From an uncultured Sphingomonadales bacterium (GTDB lineage: Bacteria > Pseudomonadota > Alphaproteobacteria > Sphingomonadales > Rhodothalassiaceae): a DNA stretch of 64,000 bases. The notes under the pieces were generated by a model. That model worked only from the letters and a program-made list of their open reading frames with translations, ran no database searches and was not told where the DNA came from. The translations under genes were made by a program, and so were the position numbers. Shown in pieces: positions 43,473 to 53,926 of the stretch (position 1 is its first letter; each line of letters begins with the position of its first letter). The stretch lies in NCBI GenBank assembly GCA_947499155.1, contig CANMND010000006.1:124001-188000 (forward strand), written 5' to 3'.

Positions 43473-44552
43473 ATGCTTTTCGGCAAAAGCACAAGCGTAG
43501 CCGTCGTTGTGCTCTTGTTGTTATTGGCTCTTGAACTGGCGACACAGGCGCGCAGCCAATATCAGACCGGGCGATCAGTTTTTAATTTAGGCGAAGACAA
43601 CAGTACCTTTGTTTATCACAAGGAACTGGGCTTTTCGTTATTACGTCCAGATCACAAAGTCAGCGGAGTGGACGCGACCGTCCGATCCAATCGATTGGGA
43701 TTGCGCGGGCCTGACATCACACCGCTTCCGGAGCCAGGTGAATGGCGATTGGCGGTTCTTGGTGCATCCAGTATTTATGGTGCGACTACAGCCCGCAACG
43801 AAGATACGGTGCCTGCTCGCCTTGAAAGGTTGCTTTCCCTCCAGCGTGAAGGAAAAGTCACCGTTATTAACGCTGGCATTCCCGGAATGACGATTGGCCG
43901 CATGCAAAGGATGCTGGAACAGGTCGTTTTGCCACTTGGCCCGCAACTGGTTATTTTCTATCCAGGCTTTCAGCATATTTCTGGTGCCTGCCGCCAGCAG
44001 TCGGGAGAAGATCAAAGACACGGGCTACCTTGGCCGGACTTGCCAAAATGGGTTCAAGTGGACGACCTCATCATAAAGAATAGCGCTTTTTTGAGAGAAA
44101 AGCCCGATCTCCTGCACCCTGAGCCACCGGTGCTGTCAGTAAGTGACTATGTGGCTGGTTTGGAAAAGCTTCTGCAAACTGCATCCGATGGGGCAGCAGG
44201 TCTTATCTTGACGACAGCGGCGCGCGGTTATCGCTCTGAGCTTTCAGATGAGGAGAACAGAGCCCTGTCAAGCAATACCCGGATGTTTGCCCCGTGCTTT
44301 TCTCCACAGGCAGTGATCGAGGCAACGGCGCTGTTTAATGACACCATTCGTCAATTTGCCAAAGACCGGGGCGTCATGCTGGTGGATCTTGAAAAGATCG
44401 TGCCTGGTGGCTGGGCGTATTTCGATGACGGCAATCACTTTAGCGAAAAGGGTGAAGATCTTGCATCTGCTGCTTTGGCTGAGGCTTTGGCAGAAAAGTC
44501 TTCGGTGCTTTCACTGAATAGTCAGAAGTCATGCCATTTATACGCACCTTGA
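43473..44552 (+). CDS. SGNH-hydrolase-type membrane-anchored protein
   Basis: 359 aa. N-terminal signal/anchor (VAVVVLLLLLALELATQA). SGNH features: AVLGASSIYGATT (nucleophile Ser block), the block NAGIPGMT and catalytic Asp/His in DDGNHFSEKGEDLA. It is followed after 15 bases by an MBOAT gene. Such pairs acetylate or otherwise acylate exported polysaccharides, the SGNH protein acting in the periplasm on acyl groups delivered by MBOAT. The polymer is not evident here. Confidence 0.78.
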   Translation: MLFGKSTSVAVVVLLLLLALELATQARSQYQTGRSVFNLGEDNSTFVYHKELGFSLLRPDHKVSGVDATVRSNRLGLRGPDITPLPEPGEWRLAVLGASSIYGATTARNEDTVPARLERLLSLQREGKVTVINAGIPGMTIGRMQRMLEQVVLPLGPQLVIFYPGFQHISGACRQQSGEDQRHGLPWPDLPKWVQVDDLIIKNSAFLREKPDLLHPEPPVLSVSDYVAGLEKLLQTASDGAAGLILTTAARGYRSELSDEENRALSSNTRMFAPCFSPQAVIEATALFNDTIRQFAKDRGVMLVDLEKIVPGGWAYFDDGNHFSEKGEDLASAALAEALAEKSSVLSLNSQKSCHLYAP

Positions 44553-44567
44553 TCCGGCCAGCATATT

Positions 44568-45983
44568 ATGTCCTTTACATCATTTTCTTTTTTACTGTTT
44601 GTTGCGGTCACCATCCTGATTGCCAGCAGCTTTTCCCATCAGTCATGGAAAAAGAAGCTATTTTTACTTCTGGCCAGCTATTACTTCTACGCAACTTTTG
44701 ATATTCGCTTTTGCGCTATTCTCGCCTTTATCACGGTGCTTAATTATGCCGCTGGCTACGCTATCTCACGCGCTAGCACCGCTTTAGGGAAAAAAAGTCT
44801 GTTGGCCGCGGTCATTGGCGTGGACCTTCTAATCCTGTTTGGCTTCAAGTATTTCGACTTTTTCCTGGGGAGTTTGGCTTCAATATTGGGTGCTGGCCCA
44901 CTTCTTGATGTGGCCTCCTTTTTGATGCCGGTTGGTATTTCATTTTTTATCTTTCAGGCGATGACCTACCCGCTGGATTTGGCGCGAGGAGATGTGAAAC
45001 GCTGCGATTCTCTTTTGGATTTTGCTTTTTTCATTGCCTTTTTCCCGCAGCTTCTTGTGGGGCCTATAGTCAGGGCCTCATATTTCCTGCCTCAACTGGC
45101 CAAGGGCTACGAGGGCCTGTCACCTGAGACGCGTCATTCCGGTTATGTCCTGATTATGATTGGTCTGATCAAGAAGGTGGCCTTTGCAGATGTAATCGCT
45201 GCTCATCTTGTTGACCCTGCATATGCCAGTCCCGATGGCCTCTCTCCTGTATTTTTACTGGTTGCAACAATTGGATACAGCTTTCAGATCTATATGGATC
45301 TGTCAGGCTATACGGACATGGCGCGGGGGCTGGGACGCTTGTTTGGCTATGAATTGCCGATCAACTTTAATCGGCCTTACCACGCCCTGAGCATATCCAA
45401 TTTCTGGCAGCGCTGGCACATTACCATGTCGTCCTTTTTTAGGGATTATCTGTATTTTGGCGTTGGCGGCTCCAGAAGGGGCAATGTCTATTTTAATCTG
45501 ATGGTGACATTCATAGCGATAGGCCTTTGGCATGGCGCCGGTTGGAATTTCGTTCTCTACGGCTTTTGCCACGGTGCGATGGTTGGCTATGAGCGGTGGC
45601 GTAGGATCCGACGCAAACGGTTGGGGCTTACTGGCCTGCCAGAGAGTGGCATACCATATTGGTGGGCGCTTTTCTCTACATTCGCTTTTGTCAGTCTCAC
45701 ACGTGTTTTATTCCGTGGAGATGGCCTCGATGGTGCCTTGTCATACTTTGTTGCAATGGGCGAATGGCAGAATATGGCCAATCTTCCATTTTCCACTCTG
45801 GGGCTGGCGGCTCTTTTGGGCGCTATCGTGCTTCATATCGTGCCAGTGTGGGTAAGGGATGCAGTGATAGAGAAGGCTTCCAGGCAGGGTGTATTAATCA
45901 CAGCTGGTGCTCTTACCTGTACGATCCTGGGGCTTTTGATGGTGGCTGAAAGTGGCAGTGGATTTATTTATTTCCAATTTTAG
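44568..45983 (+). CDS. MBOAT-family O-acyltransferase
   Basis: 471 aa with about ten membrane spans. It has the conserved MBOAT signatures: FFPQLLVGPIVRASYFLPQL, then FWQRWHITMSSFFRDYLYF and the active-site His in IGLWHGAGWNFVLYGFCHG. The family includes AlgI, which passes acyl groups across the membrane to exported glycans. It pairs with the preceding SGNH gene. Confidence 0.92.
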   Translation: MSFTSFSFLLFVAVTILIASSFSHQSWKKKLFLLLASYYFYATFDIRFCAILAFITVLNYAAGYAISRASTALGKKSLLAAVIGVDLLILFGFKYFDFFLGSLASILGAGPLLDVASFLMPVGISFFIFQAMTYPLDLARGDVKRCDSLLDFAFFIAFFPQLLVGPIVRASYFLPQLAKGYEGLSPETRHSGYVLIMIGLIKKVAFADVIAAHLVDPAYASPDGLSPVFLLVATIGYSFQIYMDLSGYTDMARGLGRLFGYELPINFNRPYHALSISNFWQRWHITMSSFFRDYLYFGVGGSRRGNVYFNLMVTFIAIGLWHGAGWNFVLYGFCHGAMVGYERWRRIRRKRLGLTGLPESGIPYWWALFSTFAFVSLTRVLFRGDGLDGALSYFVAMGEWQNMANLPFSTLGLAALLGAIVLHIVPVWVRDAVIEKASRQGVLITAGALTCTILGLLMVAESGSGFIYFQF

Positions 45984-46076
45984 CGCAAAAGATGTGAGAG
46001 CAAGAGCGTCTGAACTTGCCTTGCTGGATGTTTCGCTTTTATGCTTGTAAAAATAGTGATCCAAAAAGGGGTGATC

Positions 46077-47597
46077 ATGTTCAAGACAGTCTTTGTAGCA
46101 GCCGTATTTCTGCTGGCTGCACCAGAAGTTTTTGCGCAAGATTCCGCAGCCAGTTCTCCAGCAAAGCAGGATATCCCAGAGCCGGCAATATTTGTAACCG
46201 AGCATAGTGGGCGTTTTAATGGTGCCAAGGTCGACTATACCGTAAGGGCGGGTGATACCTATATCCATGATGCCAAGGGAAAACCCACAGCCACATTTTT
46301 CAATGTCGCCTATGTCAGAAAGGGTGTGGCAGACAAAACCCGTCGTCCAGTAACATTCCTGTTTAATGGCGGTCCGGGGTCAGCATCCCTTTGGCTCCAT
46401 ATGGGTGCATTTGGTCCCAAGCGTGTGATAGTGCCAAGCGAACCGGACGATGATGGAGCGCCGCCTTATCCAATCGTTGATAATCCTGACACCATTCTGG
46501 ATGTGTCGGACCTTGTATTCATTGATCCGGTAGGTACAGGCTACAGTCATGCTCTGGGAGAGAGTGACAATGCGGACTTTTATGGAGTTCGCCAGGATGC
46601 GGACTCTATCGCGCGTTTTATTCACCAATGGATCGCAGACAATGGCCGCTGGAACTCCCCCATATATATCGCAGGGGAAAGCTATGGCACTTTGCGTATG
46701 GGGCCATTGCTTGATGCGTTGGGTGGTCGTGAACACCAGATTGGTGTGAATGGCGTCATGCTGATTTCGGCGGTACTTCACTATCAGAACAGCCGGTTCA
46801 ACCAGGGCAATATCATGTCCTATGTCAGCTTTTTGCCAACTTATGCAGCGACGGCCTGGTATCACGACATGCTGCCAAACAAGCCAGCAAACCTTGAAGC
46901 TTTTCTTGATGAAGTTCGGGACTTTGCGCGTACCGACTATGCGACCGCCTTGATCGCAGGGACCAGACTTGACCCTGAGACCCGTGCCTCAATTATTTCA
47001 AAACTTCATGCCTATACCGGCCTCAAGGAAGACTGGCTGGACAAGGCGAATATGCGCATCCACGTCTTTCGGTTTTTCAAGGAACTGATGCGCGATGCCA
47101 AAACAGTCGTTGGACGTCTTGATAGCCGCTACACCGGCGTTGAAACGGATGCAGTCGGAGAGTTTTACGAAACCGATCCAGCATCTGCGTCGATCAGCAA
47201 TGCGTATGTTGCCGGTGTAAGGGCCTATTTTCAGGACGATCTTGGCATTAACATGAAGCGTCCGTACTACATGTCCGCACTAGACGCATTTGGGAAATGG
47301 GACTGGAAGCTGGAAGACAAGGCACCCAACGGGGGACGCTTTATCAATGTGGTACCGTTCATCGGCAAGACCATGCGTTACAACAAGGATTTCCGGGTTC
47401 TGGTGACGTCAGGATATTTCGACTTCGCAACACCTTTCTTCGGTGCGGAAAATGCCTTGTCCGAAATGGGTCTGGTGCCTGAGCGCATCGAATACACCTA
47501 TTATCCGGCAGGACACATGATGTATCTCCATGATGAATCCAGGGCGCAGTTCCTGAAGGATATTCGTGGGTTTATTGAGGCCGGCGGCAAGAATTGA
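46077..47597 (+). CDS. Serine carboxypeptidase (peptidase S10)
   Basis: 506 aa from ATG 46077, AAAGGGG upstream. Signal peptide (MFKTVFVAAVFLLAAPEVFA). Catalytic elements of S10: oxyanion region FNGGPGSASLWLHMG, nucleophile GESYGTLRMG, Asp in TSGYFDFATPFFGAENAL and His in YPAGHMMYLHDES. It should work in the periplasm or outside, removing C-terminal residues from peptides. Confidence 0.93.
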   Translation: MFKTVFVAAVFLLAAPEVFAQDSAASSPAKQDIPEPAIFVTEHSGRFNGAKVDYTVRAGDTYIHDAKGKPTATFFNVAYVRKGVADKTRRPVTFLFNGGPGSASLWLHMGAFGPKRVIVPSEPDDDGAPPYPIVDNPDTILDVSDLVFIDPVGTGYSHALGESDNADFYGVRQDADSIARFIHQWIADNGRWNSPIYIAGESYGTLRMGPLLDALGGREHQIGVNGVMLISAVLHYQNSRFNQGNIMSYVSFLPTYAATAWYHDMLPNKPANLEAFLDEVRDFARTDYATALIAGTRLDPETRASIISKLHAYTGLKEDWLDKANMRIHVFRFFKELMRDAKTVVGRLDSRYTGVETDAVGEFYETDPASASISNAYVAGVRAYFQDDLGINMKRPYYMSALDAFGKWDWKLEDKAPNGGRFINVVPFIGKTMRYNKDFRVLVTSGYFDFATPFFGAENALSEMGLVPERIEYTYYPAGHMMYLHDESRAQFLKDIRGFIEAGGKN

Positions 47598-47632
47598 TTA
47601 GCCGGGCACTAAAAATGGGGAGCGAGGCGCTG

Positions 47633-48010
47633 ATGCGTCATGAAGTATTTCGTCTCATCAGACGCCTTGCTGCTATTCTCATAATCTTCAATATCGTTAC
47701 GGGATCGCTTTATCCGCTGGCTGAGGGGCTGGCGCTTGATATCCCCGACAAGCTTCAGCATTTCGTCGCCTATATGGCGCTTGCCTTTGTGCTTGGCTTG
47801 TCGTCGCGTCCCTTGGCTGTGCGCCTGTTTTATTTTGCTCTGGCGGCGGGATTGGGCGGCGCTATTGAAATTATTCAGCCTTATGTCGGGCGTCACATGA
47901 GCTTTTATGATTTCCTTGCAGACCTTGCTGGGGTCATTCTTGGGGGTGTACTTGGTGTTCTCATGAGGCCATTGCTCAAGCGTCTGCTTGAGCTTAAGCG
48001 CACCCGCTGA
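47633..48010 (+). CDS. VanZ-like membrane protein
   Basis: 125 aa from ATG 47633, with GGGAGCGAGGC upstream; the frame is open back to 47594 (TTG). Four spans, with the VanZ-type pattern DKLQHFVAYMALAFVLGL and GGAIEIIQPYVGRHMSFYDF. Function of VanZ-like proteins is poorly known (VanZ gives teicoplanin resistance). It follows the S10 gene closely, so it may be cotranscribed. Confidence 0.82.
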   Translation: MRHEVFRLIRRLAAILIIFNIVTGSLYPLAEGLALDIPDKLQHFVAYMALAFVLGLSSRPLAVRLFYFALAAGLGGAIEIIQPYVGRHMSFYDFLADLAGVILGGVLGVLMRPLLKRLLELKRTR

Positions 48011-48102
48011 TTTCATTCCCATCGCAGGGAATTAATTTCTTCTGCGTATAACTGTCAAGAGCGGCAGATGGCCGCGGACAAGGCGCTTAGGAGAAGTTTA
48101 TC

Positions 48103-48636
48103 ATGAAACATGCATTTATCGGACTGACAGCAGCCAGCTTTTTAATGGCATTGGCAGGCACTGCTGTGGCGAACGACCATCATATGAAGGATCATAGCCA
48201 CGGTTCATCAATGTTTGATCGCCTTGATACCAATCAGGATGGACGTGTCGATCGTGCTGAGATGGAAGCCGGATCTGCGGACCATTTTTCTCAAATGGAC
48301 GCAGACGGTGATGGCGTTGTCACCCAGGCTGAGATGAAAGCCTTTCATCAAAAGATGCGTGAAGAGCGCAGACAGCAGCGCGAAGATAAAATGTTCAAAA
48401 GTCTTGATACAAATGGTGATGGTGTCTTGAGCCCCGACGAGTTGAACGCGCGTGGACAGGCGATGTTTGATCGTATGGACAAGGACGGCGATGGTGTTGT
48501 CACCATGGAAGAGCGCAAGGCTGCCCGTATGGACATGAAGGAAATGAAGAAATCCGAACATGGCAAACATGACAAAATGGATCAGATGAGAAAAAAGATG
48601 GATGGCATGCGCAAAAACAAGGATGGCGGCCAGTAA
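48103..48636 (+). CDS. Exported EF-hand calcium-binding protein
   Basis: 177 aa. Signal peptide (FIGLTAASFLMALAGTAVA), His-rich start of mature chain (NDHHMKDHSHGS), then four EF-hand loops: DTNQDGRVDRAE, DADGDGVVTQAE, DTNGDGVLSPDE and DKDGDGVVTMEE. The C-terminal 35 residues are very rich in Lys and Met (MDMKEMKKSEHGKHDKMDQM). It would bind calcium in the periplasm, as a buffer or sensor. Confidence 0.9.
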   Translation: MKHAFIGLTAASFLMALAGTAVANDHHMKDHSHGSSMFDRLDTNQDGRVDRAEMEAGSADHFSQMDADGDGVVTQAEMKAFHQKMREERRQQREDKMFKSLDTNGDGVLSPDELNARGQAMFDRMDKDGDGVVTMEERKAARMDMKEMKKSEHGKHDKMDQMRKKMDGMRKNKDGGQ

Positions 48637-48674
48637 GCGCCAGTAATCGTCAATAGCTGCCTGTATCAAAAGTC

Positions 48675-48711
48675 ATGGCCGATGATCATAAAGTATCGTC
48701 GGCCATTTTTA
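48675..48711. terminator. Terminator between convergent EF-hand and slt genes
   Basis: A 12-bp stem (ATGGCCGATGAT with ATCGTCGGCCAT, one G-U pair) and 8-base loop is followed by T's. On the other strand the A-run is short, so it may act mainly on the + strand. Confidence 0.75.
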
Positions 48712-50883
48712 TCGTGTGGAGCTGTCAGAAGGCGTGCTGAATGGTATGTCGGTCGCAGCGGGGGCAAGGATCAATGGTGCGCCATTATCGCCTGTGCCAG
48801 CACGGCCACTATCAATCAATGAGTTGAGCGACATGGCGGATATCCCGTTATCAAGACGAAGACTGTAAACTGCCGCTGCTTCCAGCACGCGCTGGACGTA
48901 GTTCCGGGTCTCGCCATAGGGGATCATTTCGATCCAGTCGATGGGGTCTGCACCTTTTTTCCGAAGATCGCCATTGTCGCGGAGCCAGCGATTTACAGCT
49001 CCAGGTCCTGCATTATAGGCTGCCAGAGCAAGAATAGGGGAGTCATCGAAACGCTTTAAAAGCTGGCCAAAATAAGTGCTGCCCAATTCAAGATTATAAG
49101 CAGGATCACCCAGCAATCGTTCTTTGGAATAGGGCTTTTGAAGTTGCCGGGCCAAGCGATTGGCAGTTGCTGGCATCAGTTGCATCAGTCCAAGAGCACC
49201 TACATGGCTAACGGCGCGTGGGTCAAACTGGCTTTCCTGACGTGCGATGGACAAAATCAGGCTTTGGCGCAAGGCAGGCGTCCCATTCATGGCGATAACC
49301 GGATAACCGGTTTCAACCAGAAAGGCTCCATCTCGGCTAGCTGTTTTGGCTGCAATAACGCCGATATTCGGGCGCTCAAATTTCGTGCCCAGTTCTGCTG
49401 CCAGACGCATGTCCTGCGGGCTTTGTGCTGTTGTGACCAGATGGCGGATGATGTGACCCAGTGACCGGTCTTCTCCGAGCCGGGACAATAGATGTGCAGC
49501 TTTTACCAGATCCTTTGCGTCAAACGCTGCCCTGTCTTCAGCGCTTGGGTTTGCAGTGTTGTTTGAAAGGGCGCTGATGTCTTTACCCAGTCGCTCAATG
49601 GATAGTTGACCATAAAAAACTGTCGGATAAAGGCTGGCTTCACGATACCAGCGTGCAGCAAGTGCCACATCATTCATGGCTTCGGCTGCCCGTGCACTCC
49701 AATAGCTGCCGCGTGCAAGACTGACAGGATAACTGACGACCGAGAGCATGGATTGGAAATGTCCCATGGCGATGGCCGGGCGATTCTGGAAGCGGAGGGC
49801 GATCCATCCGGCCAGCCATTCGGCATCAGCAATTTGCGCCCGTGTCTGAAGGGGCAGGTCCTGGGTAAGGTCTTCTCCCTCTTCGGCATCTTCTGCCACG
49901 CCATCAAGCATGCCGTGTTCGGCTGCCAGACGATAGGCGGCATCAATCCGACCTTCTTTCAGGGCTCGCCGTGCCTGGAGATGTCTTTCGCGCCACCAGC
50001 GGTCCGAGCGCCCGATTTCCCTGCCATCGACTTTTGTTTCCAAAAGCAGGGTTTCGGCGCCCTCATCCTTGCCCTTGATCCGCCGCCAGTAAACGCGGTC
50101 ATAAACAAGTCCCGCGTTGTTCCTAAGGTCATGAGGGACCGCTGCGATGGCTCCATCCACATTATAGGCAAAGGACATCAGGGCACTTCGCGCCTTTACC
50201 AATGATTTATGGCCATCAGGCAACAGCGGTAAAAGACGGTGGGCCTGAACCCGTGCACGTTGCCACAACAGATGGTCAGCTCTTTGGATATGGTCTGCAC
50301 TGTCCAGAAACTTGCCATATTTTGACAGGATATGGCGCTCTTGCGGAGTGGACAGGCTGGCTGTGTGCCACCCCATTTTCAGGTTTTGTATGGCCTTGTC
50401 TTCAAGTCCTGCCCTGAACAGGGCCTCGGCGTAATCAAGGCGGCCCTGTCCTGTTTGAGGCGGGTGCTGGCCAAACCAGGAGAGAATATCTGCGTCCGGC
50501 GTTTTGGGGCCAATCGCCTCTTCCACGCGCCTGCGCAAGGTAGCTGGCAGTGGCCAGTCACTGCGGCGTTCATAGAATGACCGTGCCTCGGCAAAGGGCA
50601 CATGGCCGCCTCTGGTGAGGACAGTCCACCACACCAGATCTTTTACCATCTGATCTGTATCTGCCGGAAGAGCGGTCAGGGCGCTTTCCAGATGGCCTTT
50701 TGCAGCGCTTGAGAATGCATCGCTGTAACTGCGTCCCTTGGCACTTTGTAAAAATGCATCTGGCGGGTTGGGCTTGTCTCGTGGTATCGGAGGCTTTGCA
50801 ATTGATGCATTACCCAGCGGCGCATGCAGCGCACCGTAGGTAAGGATTAGAATATAAAAAACCAGTCTTGCCAACGGGTGCAT
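48709..50883 (-). CDS. Soluble lytic murein transglycosylase (Slt70-like)
   Basis: 724 aa, exported (signal [18 protein letters not shown]). A long alpha-superhelical U domain is followed by the catalytic SLT domain with Glu in [19 protein letters not shown], then [18 protein letters not shown] and [18 protein letters not shown]. The Glu cleaves the glycan strands to 1,6-anhydro-muropeptides. The C-terminal 50 residues are low complexity. The 214 bases between it and dapA hold the divergent promoters; no other feature seen. Confidence 0.92.
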   Translation of the reverse strand: MHPLARLVFYILILTYGALHAPLGNASIAKPPIPRDKPNPPDAFLQSAKGRSYSDAFSSAAKGHLESALTALPADTDQMVKDLVWWTVLTRGGHVPFAEARSFYERRSDWPLPATLRRRVEEAIGPKTPDADILSWFGQHPPQTGQGRLDYAEALFRAGLEDKAIQNLKMGWHTASLSTPQERHILSKYGKFLDSADHIQRADHLLWQRARVQAHRLLPLLPDGHKSLVKARSALMSFAYNVDGAIAAVPHDLRNNAGLVYDRVYWRRIKGKDEGAETLLLETKVDGREIGRSDRWWRERHLQARRALKEGRIDAAYRLAAEHGMLDGVAEDAEEGEDLTQDLPLQTRAQIADAEWLAGWIALRFQNRPAIAMGHFQSMLSVVSYPVSLARGSYWSARAAEAMNDVALAARWYREASLYPTVFYGQLSIERLGKDISALSNNTANPSAEDRAAFDAKDLVKAAHLLSRLGEDRSLGHIIRHLVTTAQSPQDMRLAAELGTKFERPNIGVIAAKTASRDGAFLVETGYPVIAMNGTPALRQSLILSIARQESQFDPRAVSHVGALGLMQLMPATANRLARQLQKPYSKERLLGDPAYNLELGSTYFGQLLKRFDDSPILALAAYNAGPGAVNRWLRDNGDLRKKGADPIDWIEMIPYGETRNYVQRVLEAAAVYSLRLDNGISAMSLNSLIDSGRAGTGDNGAPLILAPAATDIPFSTPSDSSTR

Positions 50884-51097
50884 GAAAGCCGAATCTACGG
50901 GTTACTATGGTGTACTGATCGTAAGGGGTCTTAACGACTATGTTCCGAAAACCGTAAACCAGCCTAACGTGCGATTCACTGTGCCGTCCAGTGGCATCGG
51001 CAGTGAGATCGCCATATAATCCGGTTTTTGCCATTTTCTTGTGATTGCATAGGGCCTGCGCTAAGGCCATGCTACCTGTGACCTGCTGGAGACTACG

Positions 51098-51991
51098 ATG
51101 AGACTGTCTGGATCAATGACGGCCCTGATAACCCCGTTCGCACGTGATGAGATCGACTTTGGTGCCTTTAAGACATTTTGTGACTGGCAGATAAAAGAGG
51201 GCACATCCGGATTGGTTGTCTGTGGCACCACAGGCGAGACCCCCGCTTTATCTGTTGATGAACAAGACAAGCTGATCGCAGCAGCCGTACAAACCGCATC
51301 GGGCAGGGTGCCTGTTATTGCAGGGGTGGGTACAAATGCGACGGTGACAACAATAGCCCGCGCCAAAATGGCTGAAAAGCTGGGGGCCGATGCCCTGCTC
51401 GTTGTTGTCCCTTATTACAACAAGCCGGGACAAGACGGACTGTATCTGCATTTCAAGGCCGTCCATGACGCCTGCGGACTGCCGATCATCATTTATAATA
51501 TTCCAGGCAGATCAGCCATCGACATGACAGTTGAGACCATGGCACGGCTGGCCGAACTGGAGCGGGTTGTGGGGGTAAAGGACGCAACAGGTGATCTTGC
51601 CAGGGTCGCGCGCCAAAGAGAGGCGATGGGACCGGCCTTTGTTCAGTTGTCCGGTGAGGACGCAACAGCCGTGGGCTTTAACGCTATGGGTGGTGTGGGC
51701 TGTATATCAGTGACAGCCAATGTGGCGCCCGCCCTTTGTGCTCAGATGCATGCAGCATGTCATGGTGGCGATTATGCTGGTGCCCTTGCCATTCAGGATC
51801 GACTGATCGGATTGCATCGGGCGATGTTTTGCGAGACTAATCCCGCTCCTGCCAAATATGGGGCGCACCTGCTTGGTCTATGTAGCCCTGAGCTGCGCTT
51901 GCCGCTGGCACCCCTTTCAGATGGTGGAAAAAGACGTGTCCGCGAGGCCATGACTCTGGCAGGGCTTCCTTTGGAGCCAGTACATGCGTAA
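51098..51991 (+). CDS. dapA: 4-hydroxy-tetrahydrodipicolinate synthase
   Basis: 297 aa. It condenses pyruvate with aspartate semialdehyde in lysine and diaminopimelate synthesis. The TIM-barrel markers are present: VCGTTGETPALSVDEQ near the active site, Tyr in VVPYYNKPGQDGLYLHF, IYNIPGRSAIDM and the Schiff-base Lys in VVGVKDATGDLARV. GGAG precedes the ATG. It is followed 9 bases later by smpB, an arrangement common in alphaproteobacteria. Confidence 0.97.
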   Translation: MRLSGSMTALITPFARDEIDFGAFKTFCDWQIKEGTSGLVVCGTTGETPALSVDEQDKLIAAAVQTASGRVPVIAGVGTNATVTTIARAKMAEKLGADALLVVVPYYNKPGQDGLYLHFKAVHDACGLPIIIYNIPGRSAIDMTVETMARLAELERVVGVKDATGDLARVARQREAMGPAFVQLSGEDATAVGFNAMGGVGCISVTANVAPALCAQMHAACHGGDYAGALAIQDRLIGLHRAMFCETNPAPAKYGAHLLGLCSPELRLPLAPLSDGGKRRVREAMTLAGLPLEPVHA

Positions 51992-52000
51992 ATATAAGGT

Positions 52001-52471
52001 ATGACAAAACAAGAGTTCACAGGCCGCCCGGTCGCAGAAAATCGCAAGGCGCGCTATAATTATGCTGTCGGCGAGACATTTGAGGCGGGAATTGTCCTCA
52101 CAGGTACCGAAGTCAAGGCACTGCGTGCGGGCACAGTAAACATTGCCGAATCATATGCTGAAGAAAAAAATGGCGAGCTGTGGCTGATCAATGCTCATAT
52201 AAACGAATTCTCCCATGGGAATATCCACAATCATGAGCCGCGCCGCCCACGGAAACTTCTGATGCATCGCCGGGAGATCAACAAGATTGCCGCCGCGATC
52301 CAGCGCGCGGGCATGACGCTGGTGCCCTTGAAAGTGTATTTCGACAATAATGGCCGCGCCAAGCTGCTGATCGGTCTGGCCAGGGGCAAGAAAGCCCATG
52401 ACAAGCGCGAAGACATCAAGCAGAGAGACTGGGACCGCCAAAAGCAGCGCCTGATGAAGGATTATGGTTAA
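52001..52471 (+). CDS. smpB: SsrA-binding protein SmpB
   Basis: 156 aa of normal length. It has the family motifs [23 protein letters not shown]-type N-terminus (with [20 protein letters not shown]) and a C-terminal tail [20 protein letters not shown] that becomes helical in the ribosome's mRNA channel. It brings tmRNA to stalled ribosomes. It is cotranscribed with dapA and overlaps the convergent CNNM gene by 4 bases. Confidence 0.97.
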   Translation: MTKQEFTGRPVAENRKARYNYAVGETFEAGIVLTGTEVKALRAGTVNIAESYAEEKNGELWLINAHINEFSHGNIHNHEPRRPRKLLMHRREINKIAAAIQRAGMTLVPLKVYFDNNGRAKLLIGLARGKKAHDKREDIKQRDWDRQKQRLMKDYG

Positions 52472-53538
52472 AGGTCTTTTGGCGTGATGCTGTCGGGATC
52501 GATACCGATTGCTTTCATCCGCTCTCGCCAACGTTTGTTTGCAAAAGCCTGCATATCCTCGATGCTGTCCAGTTCGTCTGTGATCTCAAGGCCTATCAGG
52601 GTTTCGATAATATCTTCCTGGGTCACCAGACCCTGTATTGTCCCATATTCATCAATGACAAGGGCAATATGACTTTTTTCATGCATAAGGCGGTCATAGG
52701 TGCCGGAAGCTGAAAGGGTATCCGGTATTATAAGGAAACTGCGCCTGAACTCGGACAACTGGCGATCAAATTGATCCTTTGCCTGTGCCATGAGTAAATC
52801 GGATTTCAGAACGTAGCCCGTCACGTCATCGGGACCATGACCATAAACTGGAATGCGGGAGAATGGTATTTCTGAATGGTGGGAGAAAAATTCCTGAACC
52901 GTTGTGGAAACGGGGACGGAAAAGACCACAGGGCGAGGTGTCATGATATCTCGTACCGAAAGACGGCGAAGACGAAACAGATTGACGACAATTTTGAGTT
53001 CCTTGTCTTCCAGCAATCCTTCCCTGGCGCCTATTTTTGCCATGGCTGCCATCTCGTCACGGCTGAAGGTAAACGCGCTTGCGCCAGATGGTGAAAGCAA
53101 GCGCGTCAGCTTTTCTGACATCCAGACGAATGGGTGCAAAATCAGTGTGAGCTTGTCAATCAGCGGTCCAAATACAGGTGCAAGTTGTGGCCAGTATGTG
53201 GCCCCAAGTGTCTTTGGTATAATTTCAGATAAGACGAGAATAAGCAGTGTCAAAATGGCCGATGTTACGCCGAGATACTGATTACCAAACAGAATGGCAG
53301 CCTGTGCTCCCACTCCGGCGGCGCCCACTGTGTGAGCTATGGTGTTGGCTGTGAGTATAGCAGCAAGAGGTCGATCCAGTTTGTGGTGCAGCTTATATAG
53401 AATTTTGGCGCTGCGGCTGTTCTTCTGTTCCAATATCGCGATATAGGATGGACGGACGGACAGCAGAATGGCTTCCGAAATTGAACAGAAAAACGAAACA
53501 CAAAGGGCTAGAAGAAGGTAAAGAATTAACAATGTCAT
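52468..53538 (-). CDS. CNNM/CorC-type membrane protein with CBS domains
   Basis: 356 aa. N-terminal CNNM (DUF21) membrane domain with [20 protein letters not shown] and [13 protein letters not shown], followed by two CBS domains ([20 protein letters not shown] and [20 protein letters not shown]). Related proteins export Mg2+/Co2+ or alter cell-surface ion balance. The C-terminal CorC_HlyC domain is not seen, so this is the short form. Confidence 0.9.
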   Translation of the reverse strand: MTLLILYLLLALCVSFFCSISEAILLSVRPSYIAILEQKNSRSAKILYKLHHKLDRPLAAILTANTIAHTVGAAGVGAQAAILFGNQYLGVTSAILTLLILVLSEIIPKTLGATYWPQLAPVFGPLIDKLTLILHPFVWMSEKLTRLLSPSGASAFTFSRDEMAAMAKIGAREGLLEDKELKIVVNLFRLRRLSVRDIMTPRPVVFSVPVSTTVQEFFSHHSEIPFSRIPVYGHGPDDVTGYVLKSDLLMAQAKDQFDRQLSEFRRSFLIIPDTLSASGTYDRLMHEKSHIALVIDEYGTIQGLVTQEDIIETLIGLEITDELDSIEDMQAFANKRWRERMKAIGIDPDSITPKDL

Positions 53539-53661
53539 TTGTGTAGAGGCCTGACGGTTTCCATTGCCCTGATTGTGACTGTAAAACGATTTGCCAGCAA
53601 AGGGAAAATACCGTTTATATAGCGTTATAGATGAATCTGGGCAAAAGGGCAGACTCTCCTG

Positions 53662-53886
53662 TCAGACAAGTATGCCTGGGCCCTTTTCATTATCGGGTGC
53701 GGGGTTTCGTTTATTAAGGACATAGCTCAGCTTGGTTGCTGCAAGGCGGGATAATTCCGTTCGGCTGAGTTTGGGGTCGCCGACAATTGAGACTTCAAGG
53801 CCGGTGTCAGGATCAACAGCCGTCACCTTGAGGGCATGGCCCAAGGTAATGAACTCAATAATTATGGCACCTTTTTCTTCGGCCAT
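53662..53886 (-). CDS. Small conserved alphaproteobacterial protein (DUF6898-like)
   Basis: 74 aa, beginning MAEEKGAIIIEFITLGHALK, with VTAVDPDTGLEVSIVGDPKL and LSRLAATKLSYVLNKR. It resembles the DUF6898 family, which often lies beside hemA as here. Function not known to me. AAGGAC precedes the ATG. The 123 bases between it and the CNNM gene show no feature. Confidence 0.7.
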   Translation of the reverse strand: MAEEKGAIIIEFITLGHALKVTAVDPDTGLEVSIVGDPKLSRTELSRLAATKLSYVLNKRNPAPDNEKGPGILV

Positions 53887-53926
53887 GGCAGGTCCTTAGG
53901 CTCCGGCCATGACGGTTTCCTGATCC

